Below are positions 34,194 through 42,357 of a stretch of DNA of 64,000 nt, in pieces. The DNA lies in contig OZ241336.1 of assembly GCA_965200115.1 (NCBI GenBank), positions 248,001-312,000 of the forward strand. Reading direction: 5' to 3'. Position numbers and translations under genes: made by a program. The notes under the pieces were generated by a model that worked only from the letters and a program-made list of their open reading frames with translations, ran no database searches and was not told where the DNA came from. Within the stretch, counting starts at the first letter, position 1. The number at the start of each line of letters is the position of its first letter. This DNA comes from JAPOUP01 sp026708635. Lineage in GTDB: Bacteria > Pseudomonadota > Alphaproteobacteria > Rhodobacterales > Rhodobacteraceae.

Positions 34194-35105
34194 TCAGAAC
34201 CTTGTCGCCTCCGCCTCGCTCGCCTGGGTTCTACGCTTCAGGGCCGCTTCACGTAAAGCTATGAAACTCACGGAGGCGCAGATCAAGACGCCCCCGAACA
34301 TCACCCAACCGTCAATCCGCTCGGCGAAAATGACCGCGCCGAGCGCAGTGGCCCATACCAGTTGCAGGAACGTCGCCGGCTGGGTCACCGCGATGGGCGC
34401 GGCGCGTAGCGCAAGGGTCATCGTGTAGTGTCCAGCGGTCGCCAGCGCGGAGACAACGAACAGCCAGCCCAGTTCCGACCATGTCGGCCAAATCCATACC
34501 GCAACCGCGAAGGGAAAGAGCGCGATGGTCACAAAGACCGACAGCCATCCAACGACCACCGACGCGGGCACCCTGTCCGCCACGACCTTGGCGATGAGGA
34601 AAGACATGGCGAACAGGACACCGTTGCCAAGCATGGCGAAATGCCCGCCGGAGATTTCCCTGAATCCGGGGCGCAGAATCACCAAGGCACCCACAAGCGC
34701 GATTAGAATCGCCGCGATCCGTCGGACCGCAAGCCGCTCTCCGAGAAACAGCGCGGCGCCGATGGTGGCGTATATCGGCGTGAAATATGACATCGAGGTC
34801 ACCTCCGCGATGGAAATCTGGGTCATTGCGTGGAACCACAGCATGACGCCAAGACCGTGCAACAGACCGCGCGCGCCAAACAGTCCCAACGACGCCGCGT
34901 TCAGCCCTTCGCGGATCATCGGCCCCAGCATCGGAAGGAGAAACACCAGTCCCAACACGTATCTCAGGAACGCCGCTTCCGCCGCCGGAATTCTGTCACC
35001 GATATGCTTCACGACCGCGGTCACCGCCACGAAAAGCAGGCCCGTGAGTATCATCCAGGCAATTCCCTGCGCCGGTCGCGCGGCGGAAGACGGCTCCTTC
35101 GACAT
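34194..35105 (-). CDS. EamA/DMT family transporter
   Basis: 303 residues from ATG 35105 (MSKEPSSAARPAQ), with ten predicted helices in two EamA repeats. Examples are FLRYVLGLVFLLPML, MLWFHAMTQISIAEVTSMSYFTPIYATIGAALFLGERL with the GERL end of repeat 1, and LQLVWATALGAVIFAER at the end of repeat 2. Such proteins export amino acids, nucleosides or other metabolites across the inner membrane. The frame is open to 35195 but the extra residues are not family-like. No neighbour indicates the substrate. Confidence 0.88.
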   Translation of the reverse strand: MSKEPSSAARPAQGIAWMILTGLLFVAVTAVVKHIGDRIPAAEAAFLRYVLGLVFLLPMLGPMIREGLNAASLGLFGARGLLHGLGVMLWFHAMTQISIAEVTSMSYFTPIYATIGAALFLGERLAVRRIAAILIALVGALVILRPGFREISGGHFAMLGNGVLFAMSFLIAKVVADRVPASVVVGWLSVFVTIALFPFAVAVWIWPTWSELGWLFVVSALATAGHYTMTLALRAAPIAVTQPATFLQLVWATALGAVIFAERIDGWVMFGGVLICASVSFIALREAALKRRTQASEAEATRF

Positions 35106-35436
35106 GGCTTCGCGGCTAAACCCGATCAATCCGGAGGGCAAGGCGGAGCTTACCGAACCCGGACGCGCGTGCGCCGCAAACACCCTTTCCGTCAATCTGG
35201 CGGAGCCGCCGGATCCAGATCAAGGCCGATCGCCGGCCCGAGGCTCGGGAGGCTCTTCCGCGACGGCGCCGTCCGCGCCCGACGTGGAGTGTAACGGTCT
35301 CCGGGACGGAACCGCCTCGCGGTCCGGCACAATCAGCGGCCACTCCGGAACCGCCGGAAGACGTATCGCTTCGCTATCATAGCGGACAACGGACAGCGCG
35401 GAAAACGTCAATTCAGTGAATTCGCCGCCAAGCGGG
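35106..35436. other. Intergenic region between ppdK and EamA genes
   Basis: About 330 bp with no gene-like frame, no evident terminator with a U tract and no repeats. Both neighbours are on the minus strand, so this should hold the transporter promoter. Confidence 0.45.
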
Positions 35437-37980
35437 TCACTTGCGGCTCTTCAGCGCGAGGTGAGCCGCCGCGAGCCGCGCGACCGGAACCCTGAACGGC
35501 GAGCAGGACACATAGTCAAATCCCGCGTCGCGGCAGAACGCTATGGATTCCATGTTCCCGCCGTGCTCACCGCAGATCGAGAGCGTTATTCCCGGCGATG
35601 TCCCGCGGCCACGCGCCGCGCCGGTCGCCAGCAACTCGCCAACCCCGTCCACGTCAAGGACGTGAAATGGATCCTCCACGTAGACGCCCTGATTGACGTA
35701 GTCGGACATGAATCTCCCGGCGTCATCCCGTGAAAGCCCGTATGTCATCTGGGTCAGGTCATTCGTGCCGAAACTCAGGAACGACGCATGCGCGGCGATC
35801 TCGTCGGCACGAAGGCACGCCCGGGGGGTCTCGACCATCACGCCCAGCCGGTAATCGAGGCCCAGACCGGTCTCGACACGGACGGCGGCGGCCACGGCAT
35901 CTATCCGGGTCTTGACGATCTCGACCTCCCGTCTCGCGGAAACCAGCGGAATCATTATCTCCGGCACCACTGCATCACCGCTTCGGCTGACCGCGATGGC
36001 GGCCTCGAATATCGCGCGCGCCTGCATGTCATAGATTTCGGGCACGGTGACTCCCAGCCGGACGCCGCGCATCCCGAGCATAGGGTTGAACTCGGAAAGC
36101 TGCTCAACCCGCGCCGTCACCTCCGCGATGGGAAGGGCAAGGGATTCCGCCAGCGCGCGCTGCGCCTCCCGCGCGCCTGGCAGGAACTCGTGCAGCGGTG
36201 GGTCGAACAGACGTATGCATACGGGCTTTCCCCGCATGATCTCGAACAGTTCGACAAAATCCGCCCGTTGCATGGGAAGCAGCTGATCGAGCGTCGCCTG
36301 CCGGTCCTCCGACGATTTGGCGAAAATCATCTCGCGCATGACCGTCAGCCGGTCATCCTCGTAGAACATATGTTCGGTGCGGCACAGGCCGATTCCCTCG
36401 GCCGCGAATCTACTGGCCACACGGGCTTCCGCCGGCGTATCGGCATTCGCCCTTATCCCCATGTCCCGCACCCCGTCCGCCCATCCAAGCAGGGTCTTAA
36501 ACGAGTCATCGAGGTTGGGACCGACCATCCCCACGGCTCCCTCAAGCACCTCGCCGGTCGCGCCATCAAGCGTTATGAGATCGCCCTCGGCAAGCCGGCG
36601 CCCATCCGCGAGAACGAGCGATTTCTGTTTTTGGCGGATCGTGATGCCGGAAACCCCAACCACGCACGGAAGGCCAATGCCGCGCGCGATAACCGCGGCA
36701 TGACTGGTCTGGCCACCACGTTCGGTCAGAACGCCGCCGGCCGCGTGCATTCCGCGTATGTCCTCCGGGGCCGTTTCCCGGCGTACGAGGATGCACGCCT
36801 CTCCGCCGGCGGCGCTCGCCTGGGCGGCCGCGGAGGAGAACACGATCCGGCCGGTCGCGGCTCCGGGACTGGCCGCGATACCTCGGGCGATCACGTCGCG
36901 TGGCGCATCGGGCGCAACCTGTGGATGGAGCAGTTCGGCAAGCGACCGCGGATCCACTCGCAGAACCGCCTCGTCCGGTGAGAGTACGCCGTCCTCCACG
37001 AGAGAAACCGCTATCCGCAGCGCCGCCCGGCCACTTCGCGCGGCACTGGCGGCGTCCAGGATCCTCAGGCGACCGGCCTCAATGGTAAAGTCGATCCGCA
37101 TCTCATCCCGAAGGGATTTACGGCATGTATCGCCATACTCCGTAAGCTGTCCGATGATATCCGGACAGAGATCCTCGAGTGACCGCGCTTCGGAATCACC
37201 CGTAACGCCGACCTTGCCAAGATCGCCCGACACCGCGTCACGGCCCTGGCCTTGAGGCAGGTAACGCCCGTTAACCCGCCTCTCACCGGTCATGCCGTCA
37301 ACGAACTGAACAACCCCCGAACCGCTCTCCACCGGGCCGAGACCCAGCGCCATTTCCTGTACGACCAGCCCCAGGCCGGCATCGGCCGGCGCTCCCCTGG
37401 CCTGGCGAAGCAGGCGTGAGGTGGTGCCTTCCCACGCCCGTGCGGTTGATCTGAGCACCTCTCCGAGCTGGACAGCGGGATCCTGGGGAAACTCCTCATC
37501 CGTCTCCTCCCGAAATACACCCAGCATCCGTTCCAGAGCCGCCCGCGTCGGCCGCTTCGGCAGTTCGAACATATCCGGATCAAGACGGGCTACATGCACG
37601 GCGTAGGATTGGATGAACCGCAGATAGAGTGTGGTCGCCGCCAATTCGCCGTGACTTTCGGAAAGCGCCGCATGACGCTCCTCGGTCATGCCCACGTTCA
37701 GGATCGCGCGCGGACCGCCCCAGTCTGGATCCATGCTCGAGGGGCGAACGGATACAAGTGGCCTGTCTACGCACGCGTTCAGGATTCCCCGCAGATCGGG
37801 CATGTTCCCGATCGCGATCCGGCGGACGGTCTCAAAGCTAAGGGCGACGGCGACGGGAACCGGAAAACCCAGCCGCTGGAGCCGCTGAAGGCACATGGCC
37901 CGGCAACCGTGCGTATCCGTCGCGATCGACACCGTAGGCGTGATCAGCGAGAAAGGCTTTAGGGTCGTCACTCTCTGCAC
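35437..37980 (-). CDS. ppdK: Pyruvate, phosphate dikinase-like protein
   Basis: About 847 residues from GTG 37980 (aaagg 8 bp upstream); the frame is open to TTG 38034. The central swivel domain carries the phospho-histidine motif GGQTSHAAVIARGIGLPCVVG. The C-terminal PEP/pyruvate barrel has GLCRTEHMF, RLFDPPLHEFLP, PMLGMRGVRLG, SFGTNDLTQMTYG and the catalytic cysteine in SICGEHGG. These match PpdK, which interconverts pyruvate + ATP + Pi and PEP + AMP + PPi. The N-terminal ATP-grasp domain is diverged: the usual GGKGANL loop reads DTHGCRAM, and the GEYL..AQGEDVVAG element reads GRYLPQGQGRDAVSG. The adjacent glyS-glyQ order is the usual place of ppdK in alphaproteobacteria. Confidence 0.85.
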   Translation of the reverse strand: MQRVTTLKPFSLITPTVSIATDTHGCRAMCLQRLQRLGFPVPVAVALSFETVRRIAIGNMPDLRGILNACVDRPLVSVRPSSMDPDWGGPRAILNVGMTEERHAALSESHGELAATTLYLRFIQSYAVHVARLDPDMFELPKRPTRAALERMLGVFREETDEEFPQDPAVQLGEVLRSTARAWEGTTSRLLRQARGAPADAGLGLVVQEMALGLGPVESGSGVVQFVDGMTGERRVNGRYLPQGQGRDAVSGDLGKVGVTGDSEARSLEDLCPDIIGQLTEYGDTCRKSLRDEMRIDFTIEAGRLRILDAASAARSGRAALRIAVSLVEDGVLSPDEAVLRVDPRSLAELLHPQVAPDAPRDVIARGIAASPGAATGRIVFSSAAAQASAAGGEACILVRRETAPEDIRGMHAAGGVLTERGGQTSHAAVIARGIGLPCVVGVSGITIRQKQKSLVLADGRRLAEGDLITLDGATGEVLEGAVGMVGPNLDDSFKTLLGWADGVRDMGIRANADTPAEARVASRFAAEGIGLCRTEHMFYEDDRLTVMREMIFAKSSEDRQATLDQLLPMQRADFVELFEIMRGKPVCIRLFDPPLHEFLPGAREAQRALAESLALPIAEVTARVEQLSEFNPMLGMRGVRLGVTVPEIYDMQARAIFEAAIAVSRSGDAVVPEIMIPLVSARREVEIVKTRIDAVAAAVRVETGLGLDYRLGVMVETPRACLRADEIAAHASFLSFGTNDLTQMTYGLSRDDAGRFMSDYVNQGVYVEDPFHVLDVDGVGELLATGAARGRGTSPGITLSICGEHGGNMESIAFCRDAGFDYVSCSPFRVPVARLAAAHLALKSRK

Positions 37981-38112
37981 CGCGGCAACCTTTGCTGTGT
38001 CGCGGCATGATATCCTTTGCCAAACAGCGCGCAAGACGCGTTTCCGACCATCGGGACAGCCCGCGCGGCTCCCCCGCCGGCACGGGCGGCAGACCGGATT
38101 CCAGGGCTCTGT

Positions 38113-40194
38113 CTAGCCCTCGATTCGAGTCAAATCCGCCACTGACAGGCAGATCCGCCTGATGCGATGGAGCATTCGAAGGCGGTTCGAGCGCAAGACG
38201 GCGTCGTCCGTGTCGATCTGGACAGTCTCGAAAAACGCGTCGATAGGCGACCGGAGGCTGGCCATGTGCAGCATCGCCGTCCCGAAGTCCTCGGTCTCCA
38301 TCGCATTGTCGATTGCGGGGTTCGCCGCTTCGAGAGCCTGAAACAACGCATGTTCCGTTCCGTCAACCGCCAGCGCCGGGTCCGGACTGGATCGGTAATC
38401 ACGACCGTCCCTGCTTTCGGCCTGAACAAGAATATTGTTCGCTCTCCTGAATCCCTGCAGGAGATTTGCGCCATTATCCGATCCAATGAACGCGTTGAGG
38501 GCTTCGGCGCGTCTCGCCAGAACCGCCAGGTCGTCGTTCCCCGGCATCGCGAGACAGGAGTCGATGATATCGTTACGGATGCCCCTGTCGCGAAGATGGA
38601 CCTTAAGCCGGTCATGAAGGAATGACATGAGATCCTCCAGATCCGGGGTGGAGGCGACCGCTCCAAGGTTGGACGCGGCTTTCCGAAACACGTCGCCAAG
38701 TGGAATGCGCAGGTCGCCGACCAGTATGAGCCGAATCACGCCCAGCGCAGCCCGCCGCAGACCGAAGGAATCCCTGGAGCCGGTCGGCTTCTCGTCAATT
38801 GCCCAGAAGCCTGTCAGCATGTCGATCCTGTCCGCCAGCCCCACCGCTACGGAAACCGGCCGGATCGGCACTTTGTCGGAAGGGCCCTTTGGCAAGTGGT
38901 GCTCCTCGCAGGCCAGCGCAGCGTCGTCGCCGTGACCGGCCATACGGGCGTAGTAGTTCCCCATGATTCCCTGAAGCTCCGGAAACTCACGGACCATATC
39001 GGATGAGAGATCCGCCTTGGCGATCCGCGCCGCCTCATCCACCATATCGGGATCGGCGCTGACAAAGGGCGCGATTTCCCTCGCGAGCGCCGCGATACGC
39101 CCGACACGGGCGGCCATCGATCCAAGCCGGCCGTGAAACGTGACCGTCGCCAACGGCTCCGCCATTCCCGTCATTCCGACGCGCTCAACGGTCCGACGGT
39201 CATTCTCCCAGAAGAATTTCGCGTCGGAAAGCCTTGCCGCCAGCACTTTACGGTTACCGGAGAGGATGGCTTCTCCCTGGTCCGGCGCCTCTATGTTCGC
39301 AACCGTAAGAAACCGTTCAATACGTCCTGAAGCGGCGTTACGCACCGAAAAGAACTTCTGATGCTCCCGCATCGACGTCTGCAGGACCTCGGACGGCAGG
39401 GTGAGAAACTCCGCGCCGATCTCACCCATTAGCACGACCGGCCACTCCACGAGGCCAGCGACCTCCGCGAGTAGCCCGCGGTCCTCCACGACCTCCATAC
39501 CATGGGCGAAGGCGAGGTTCCGCGCTTCCGTCCAGATACGGTCGGCCCGCTCCCCGGCCCGCAGGATCACGCGGCCGCGCTTCAGTCTCGTTTCATACTC
39601 CTCGAACGAGCGGACGCTGAAACCGCCCGACCCCATGAAACGGTGGCCCTCGGTCATATCGCCCGCCGTCAGCTCATCAATCCGCACCGGTACGACCCTG
39701 GAACCGGCTTCGTCAGTCAGGATACAGACAATCGAGTGAAGTGGCCGCACCCATCGTAGGTTTCCGGTCCCCCACCGCATCGATTTCGGCCAGGGAAAAG
39801 TCCTGACCGCCGCCTCCAGCACCTCCGCGATGATTTCCGCCGCCGGGCGGCCGGTCCGCTCCGTCACGGCAAACCACACCTGTCCTTTTCTGTCGTCCCG
39901 CAGGTCCAGTTGATCCATGGTCAGCCCGGTGGACTTCAGAAACCCCTCGATCGCCCGTTCCGGCGCACCGAACCGCGGTCCCTTCCGCTCCTCGCGAACG
40001 GCGGGGCTCTCGTGTGGCACTCCCTCAACCACCAGAGCCAGACGCCTCGGCGTGGAGAACGCACCGGCATGCGCGTAGACAAGGCCGGCCTTCACGAGTC
40101 CTTCGGTCACCAGTTTCCGGAGATCCTCCGCCGCCCGTTCCTGAAGGCGCGCCGGGATTTCCTCCGAAAAAAGCTCGATGAGAAGATCGGGCAT
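38113..40194 (-). CDS. glyS: Glycyl-tRNA synthetase beta subunit
   Basis: 693 residues from ATG 40194 (MPDLLIELFSEEIPARLQ), the conserved GlyS start. The start shares one base with the stop of the upstream small membrane protein gene (tgatg). Family features are FSTPRRLALVVEGV, KGPRFGAPERAIEGFLKS, KSMRWG, FMGSGGF, LMGEIGAEFLTLPSEVLQTSMREHQKFF, DAKFFWENDRR, ARIAKADLSSDMVREFPELQGIMG and DRIDMLTGFWAI. SFGLRRAALGVIRLI, an HD-type segment, and a C-terminal anticodon-binding domain follow. With GlyQ it forms the alpha2beta2 enzyme that charges tRNA-Gly. Length is normal (about 690-700). Confidence 0.97.
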   Translation of the reverse strand: MPDLLIELFSEEIPARLQERAAEDLRKLVTEGLVKAGLVYAHAGAFSTPRRLALVVEGVPHESPAVREERKGPRFGAPERAIEGFLKSTGLTMDQLDLRDDRKGQVWFAVTERTGRPAAEIIAEVLEAAVRTFPWPKSMRWGTGNLRWVRPLHSIVCILTDEAGSRVVPVRIDELTAGDMTEGHRFMGSGGFSVRSFEEYETRLKRGRVILRAGERADRIWTEARNLAFAHGMEVVEDRGLLAEVAGLVEWPVVLMGEIGAEFLTLPSEVLQTSMREHQKFFSVRNAASGRIERFLTVANIEAPDQGEAILSGNRKVLAARLSDAKFFWENDRRTVERVGMTGMAEPLATVTFHGRLGSMAARVGRIAALAREIAPFVSADPDMVDEAARIAKADLSSDMVREFPELQGIMGNYYARMAGHGDDAALACEEHHLPKGPSDKVPIRPVSVAVGLADRIDMLTGFWAIDEKPTGSRDSFGLRRAALGVIRLILVGDLRIPLGDVFRKAASNLGAVASTPDLEDLMSFLHDRLKVHLRDRGIRNDIIDSCLAMPGNDDLAVLARRAEALNAFIGSDNGANLLQGFRRANNILVQAESRDGRDYRSSPDPALAVDGTEHALFQALEAANPAIDNAMETEDFGTAMLHMASLRSPIDAFFETVQIDTDDAVLRSNRLRMLHRIRRICLSVADLTRIEG

Positions 40195-40658
40195 CAGTCC
40201 CGGCGCTCCCCGCTCAGCTGGTGCCAAGAGAACGCCCGACCGTCATCGAAGACCGCAACCACACGGTCCACCCCGTCATGAACGCCGGCCTTTCCGAGCA
40301 GGGCGATCGCCAGCCCACTCTCGAGCGCGGCTCCCAAAGCCGTCGCGTCGAAGCAGTCAAACCAACCGGGAGCGTTCAGTGGCACGGCACCACCATAGGT
40401 AACGTAAGACTCGGCCAGCGTCGCCTGACTGTATGGTGTCGTGAAGCAGGCACGATACCGCAGCGGCGAGCTCTTCGCGTCGATGGCGGAGGCGTTACCG
40501 GCCGGAATCCTTTCCGGCTGACCGGTCACTACGGACGTAAGCACCACTTCCGGAGCGTCGACCTTCTGGTAATAGGCGTGGACCTGCAGGTACCAAACCC
40601 CGACCCCGGCGATCGCCGCACTGGCGACAATGATGATTCCCAGAAGCCGCCCCGTCAT
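40194..40658 (-). CDS. Small membrane-anchored protein between glyQ and glyS (DUF6446-like)
   Basis: 154 residues starting MTGRLLGIIIVASAAIAGVGVWYLQVHAYYQKV, a single N-terminal membrane helix followed by a periplasmic domain of about 120 residues. Recognisable stretches are LRYRACFTTPYSQATLAESYVTY, APGWFDCFDATALGAALESGLAIALLGKAG and RVVAVFDDGRAFSWHQL; two cysteines could pair. Proteins of this type are commonly found between glyQ and glyS in Rhodobacterales-like genomes and have no assigned function. It is co-transcribed with glyS (one-base overlap). Its linkage to a cytoplasmic tRNA synthetase is unexplained. Confidence 0.75.
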   Translation of the reverse strand: MTGRLLGIIIVASAAIAGVGVWYLQVHAYYQKVDAPEVVLTSVVTGQPERIPAGNASAIDAKSSPLRYRACFTTPYSQATLAESYVTYGGAVPLNAPGWFDCFDATALGAALESGLAIALLGKAGVHDGVDRVVAVFDDGRAFSWHQLSGERRD

Positions 40659-40773
40659 GGAGGCCTCCAGCCAAAAGACGCCCGATTCGTAACCGTTGCA
40701 CGGGCAACTCCGCGCGGGGCCATGGAGAGGACACGGCCGAAGGAACGAAATACCCGAACGGACGGCTCCAGAG

Positions 40774-41694
40774 TCATTCTGTCCAACCTCCCGCTTCGGT
40801 TTGCAGGAATGCCTCAACGCATTGTCTCGCGAGAGCGCGGACCCGGGCGATGTAGGCCTGCCTTTCGGTCGGGGAAATCACGCCCCTCGCGTCCAGAAGA
40901 TTGAATAGATGGCTGGCCTTTATGCAATGGTCATAGGCCGGATGCGCCATAACTATGCGCCCGCCGGTTCGGGGGTCGGTTTCCGGTTCGGCGAGGATGC
41001 GCGCGCATTCCCTCTCGGAATCCCTGAACTGCCGAAACAGGATCTCAGTGTCGGCCACATCGAAATTCCAACGGCTGTACTCCTCTTCAGCCTGCCGGAA
41101 AACATCGCCGTAACTCAGTGGAATCGGCGAATCCGGATCGTTGAACGGCATATCCATCACATGGTCAACGCCAAGCACATACATCGCCAAACGTTCAAGC
41201 CCGTAGGTCAGCTCGCCCGGGACGGGGTGGCAATCCCGCCCGCCCACCTGCTGGAAATAAGTGAACTGGCTGACTTCCATGCCGTCGCACCAGACTTCCC
41301 AACCCAGCCCCCAGGCGCCGAGGGTCGGGCTTTCCCAGTCATCCTCGACGAAGCGGATGTCATGGAACGCCATATCCACTCCTATGGCTTCCAGCGAACC
41401 AAGGTAGATATCCTGAAAATCCGGAGGACTCGGTTTCATCAGCACCTGAAACTGGTAATAGTGCTGAAGCCGATTGGGATTCTCGCCATACCGGCCGTCA
41501 GTCGGTCGCCGCGACGGCTGCACGTAGGACGCGGCCCAGGCCCGCGTTCCGAGTGACCGCAATGTCGTTGCCGGATGGAAGGTGCCGGCGCCCACCTCCA
41601 TATCATAGGGCTGCAGGACCGCGCAGCCATTCCCCGCCCAATAGGTCTGTAACCGTAGGATGATGTCCTGAAACGAACGGGGAACGTCTGCCAT
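40774..41694 (-). CDS. glyQ: Glycyl-tRNA synthetase alpha subunit
   Basis: 306 residues from ATG 41694 (MADVPRSFQDIILRLQTYWAGNGCAVLQPYDMEVGAGTFHP), the conserved GlyQ N-terminus. Further family blocks are AYVQPSRRPTDGRYGENPNRLQHYYQFQV, DDWESPTLGAWGLGWEVWCDGMEVSQFTYFQQVGG, PGELTYGLERLAMYV and the C-terminal helical region HPAYDHCIKASHLFNLLDARGVIS. Class II synthetase motifs are included in these blocks. It catalyses glycine activation and pairs with GlyS. The frame is open to 41853, but the extra part is not GlyQ-like. The gene is first in the glyQ, small protein, glyS, ppdK series. Confidence 0.97.
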   Translation of the reverse strand: MADVPRSFQDIILRLQTYWAGNGCAVLQPYDMEVGAGTFHPATTLRSLGTRAWAASYVQPSRRPTDGRYGENPNRLQHYYQFQVLMKPSPPDFQDIYLGSLEAIGVDMAFHDIRFVEDDWESPTLGAWGLGWEVWCDGMEVSQFTYFQQVGGRDCHPVPGELTYGLERLAMYVLGVDHVMDMPFNDPDSPIPLSYGDVFRQAEEEYSRWNFDVADTEILFRQFRDSERECARILAEPETDPRTGGRIVMAHPAYDHCIKASHLFNLLDARGVISPTERQAYIARVRALARQCVEAFLQTEAGGWTE

Positions 41695-42357
41695 GGGAGC
41701 CTCGCCGGAACCTCCGCTCCCAATAGGCATCGCCGTGGCCGGGGTCAATCGGGCCTCGTGACGTAGCGCATGCCCCGCCGCCCGGAAACCGAAGACAACG
41801 GGTTGCCGGCGAGGGCGCGGGCTCCCCGCACGGAAATTACCCTCGCGCTCCAACGCGACCGATGGTCCGATCGCCCTTCCATTTTGCCGTGAAACGTGAA
41901 TATGAGGCGGAATGACCGCGAAACGAAGTCAGCGAATCACGAGGGGCCATTCCGGCGACGCCATGGCGCGGGCGGTCGCCGTCACGGAGCACGGGTCCGG
42001 CGCTGGTCCGGCAAGGTGGGTTGGACGCGGTCCTGCCGCGGCACCCGCGAGCCCGCCACGGCCCTTCGGCGGGGCACCGGCGGGCCCGGGTGAGGGGATC
42101 GTCCCGATCTACCCGAAAACTCCCGGGGGCGCCTTCGGGGCCGCGGCGAAAAATCTCCAAACGTTCAGGCGGGAGACGGAACACAGGCATTCGGGGACTG
42201 AGGGCCGTCGCGGATCCGGCGTCGCTGCCAGCAAACCGCCGGTCTTCGGGGCGGGAGCGCATCCACGCCACATCGGGACGGTCAGGCGAGGTCACCGCGC
42301 CGGAACCGGACCGCTCCCGGCACTGGCTTGAACCTGGCGTCTCCCTAGGGTTCCACG
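41695..42357. other. GC-rich intergenic region upstream of glyQ
   Basis: About 660 bp between divergent glyQ and the SPOR-domain gene. Several long open frames exist on both strands, but they are explained by very high GC content and show no conserved motif. It must hold both promoters; no T-box-like or other recognised leader was identified. Confidence 0.45.

Noticed and set aside
41912..42331. Plus-strand frame of 139 codons upstream of the SPOR gene
   Set aside because: Low-complexity Gly/Pro/Ala/Arg translation in GC-rich DNA, no ribosome site or family pattern.
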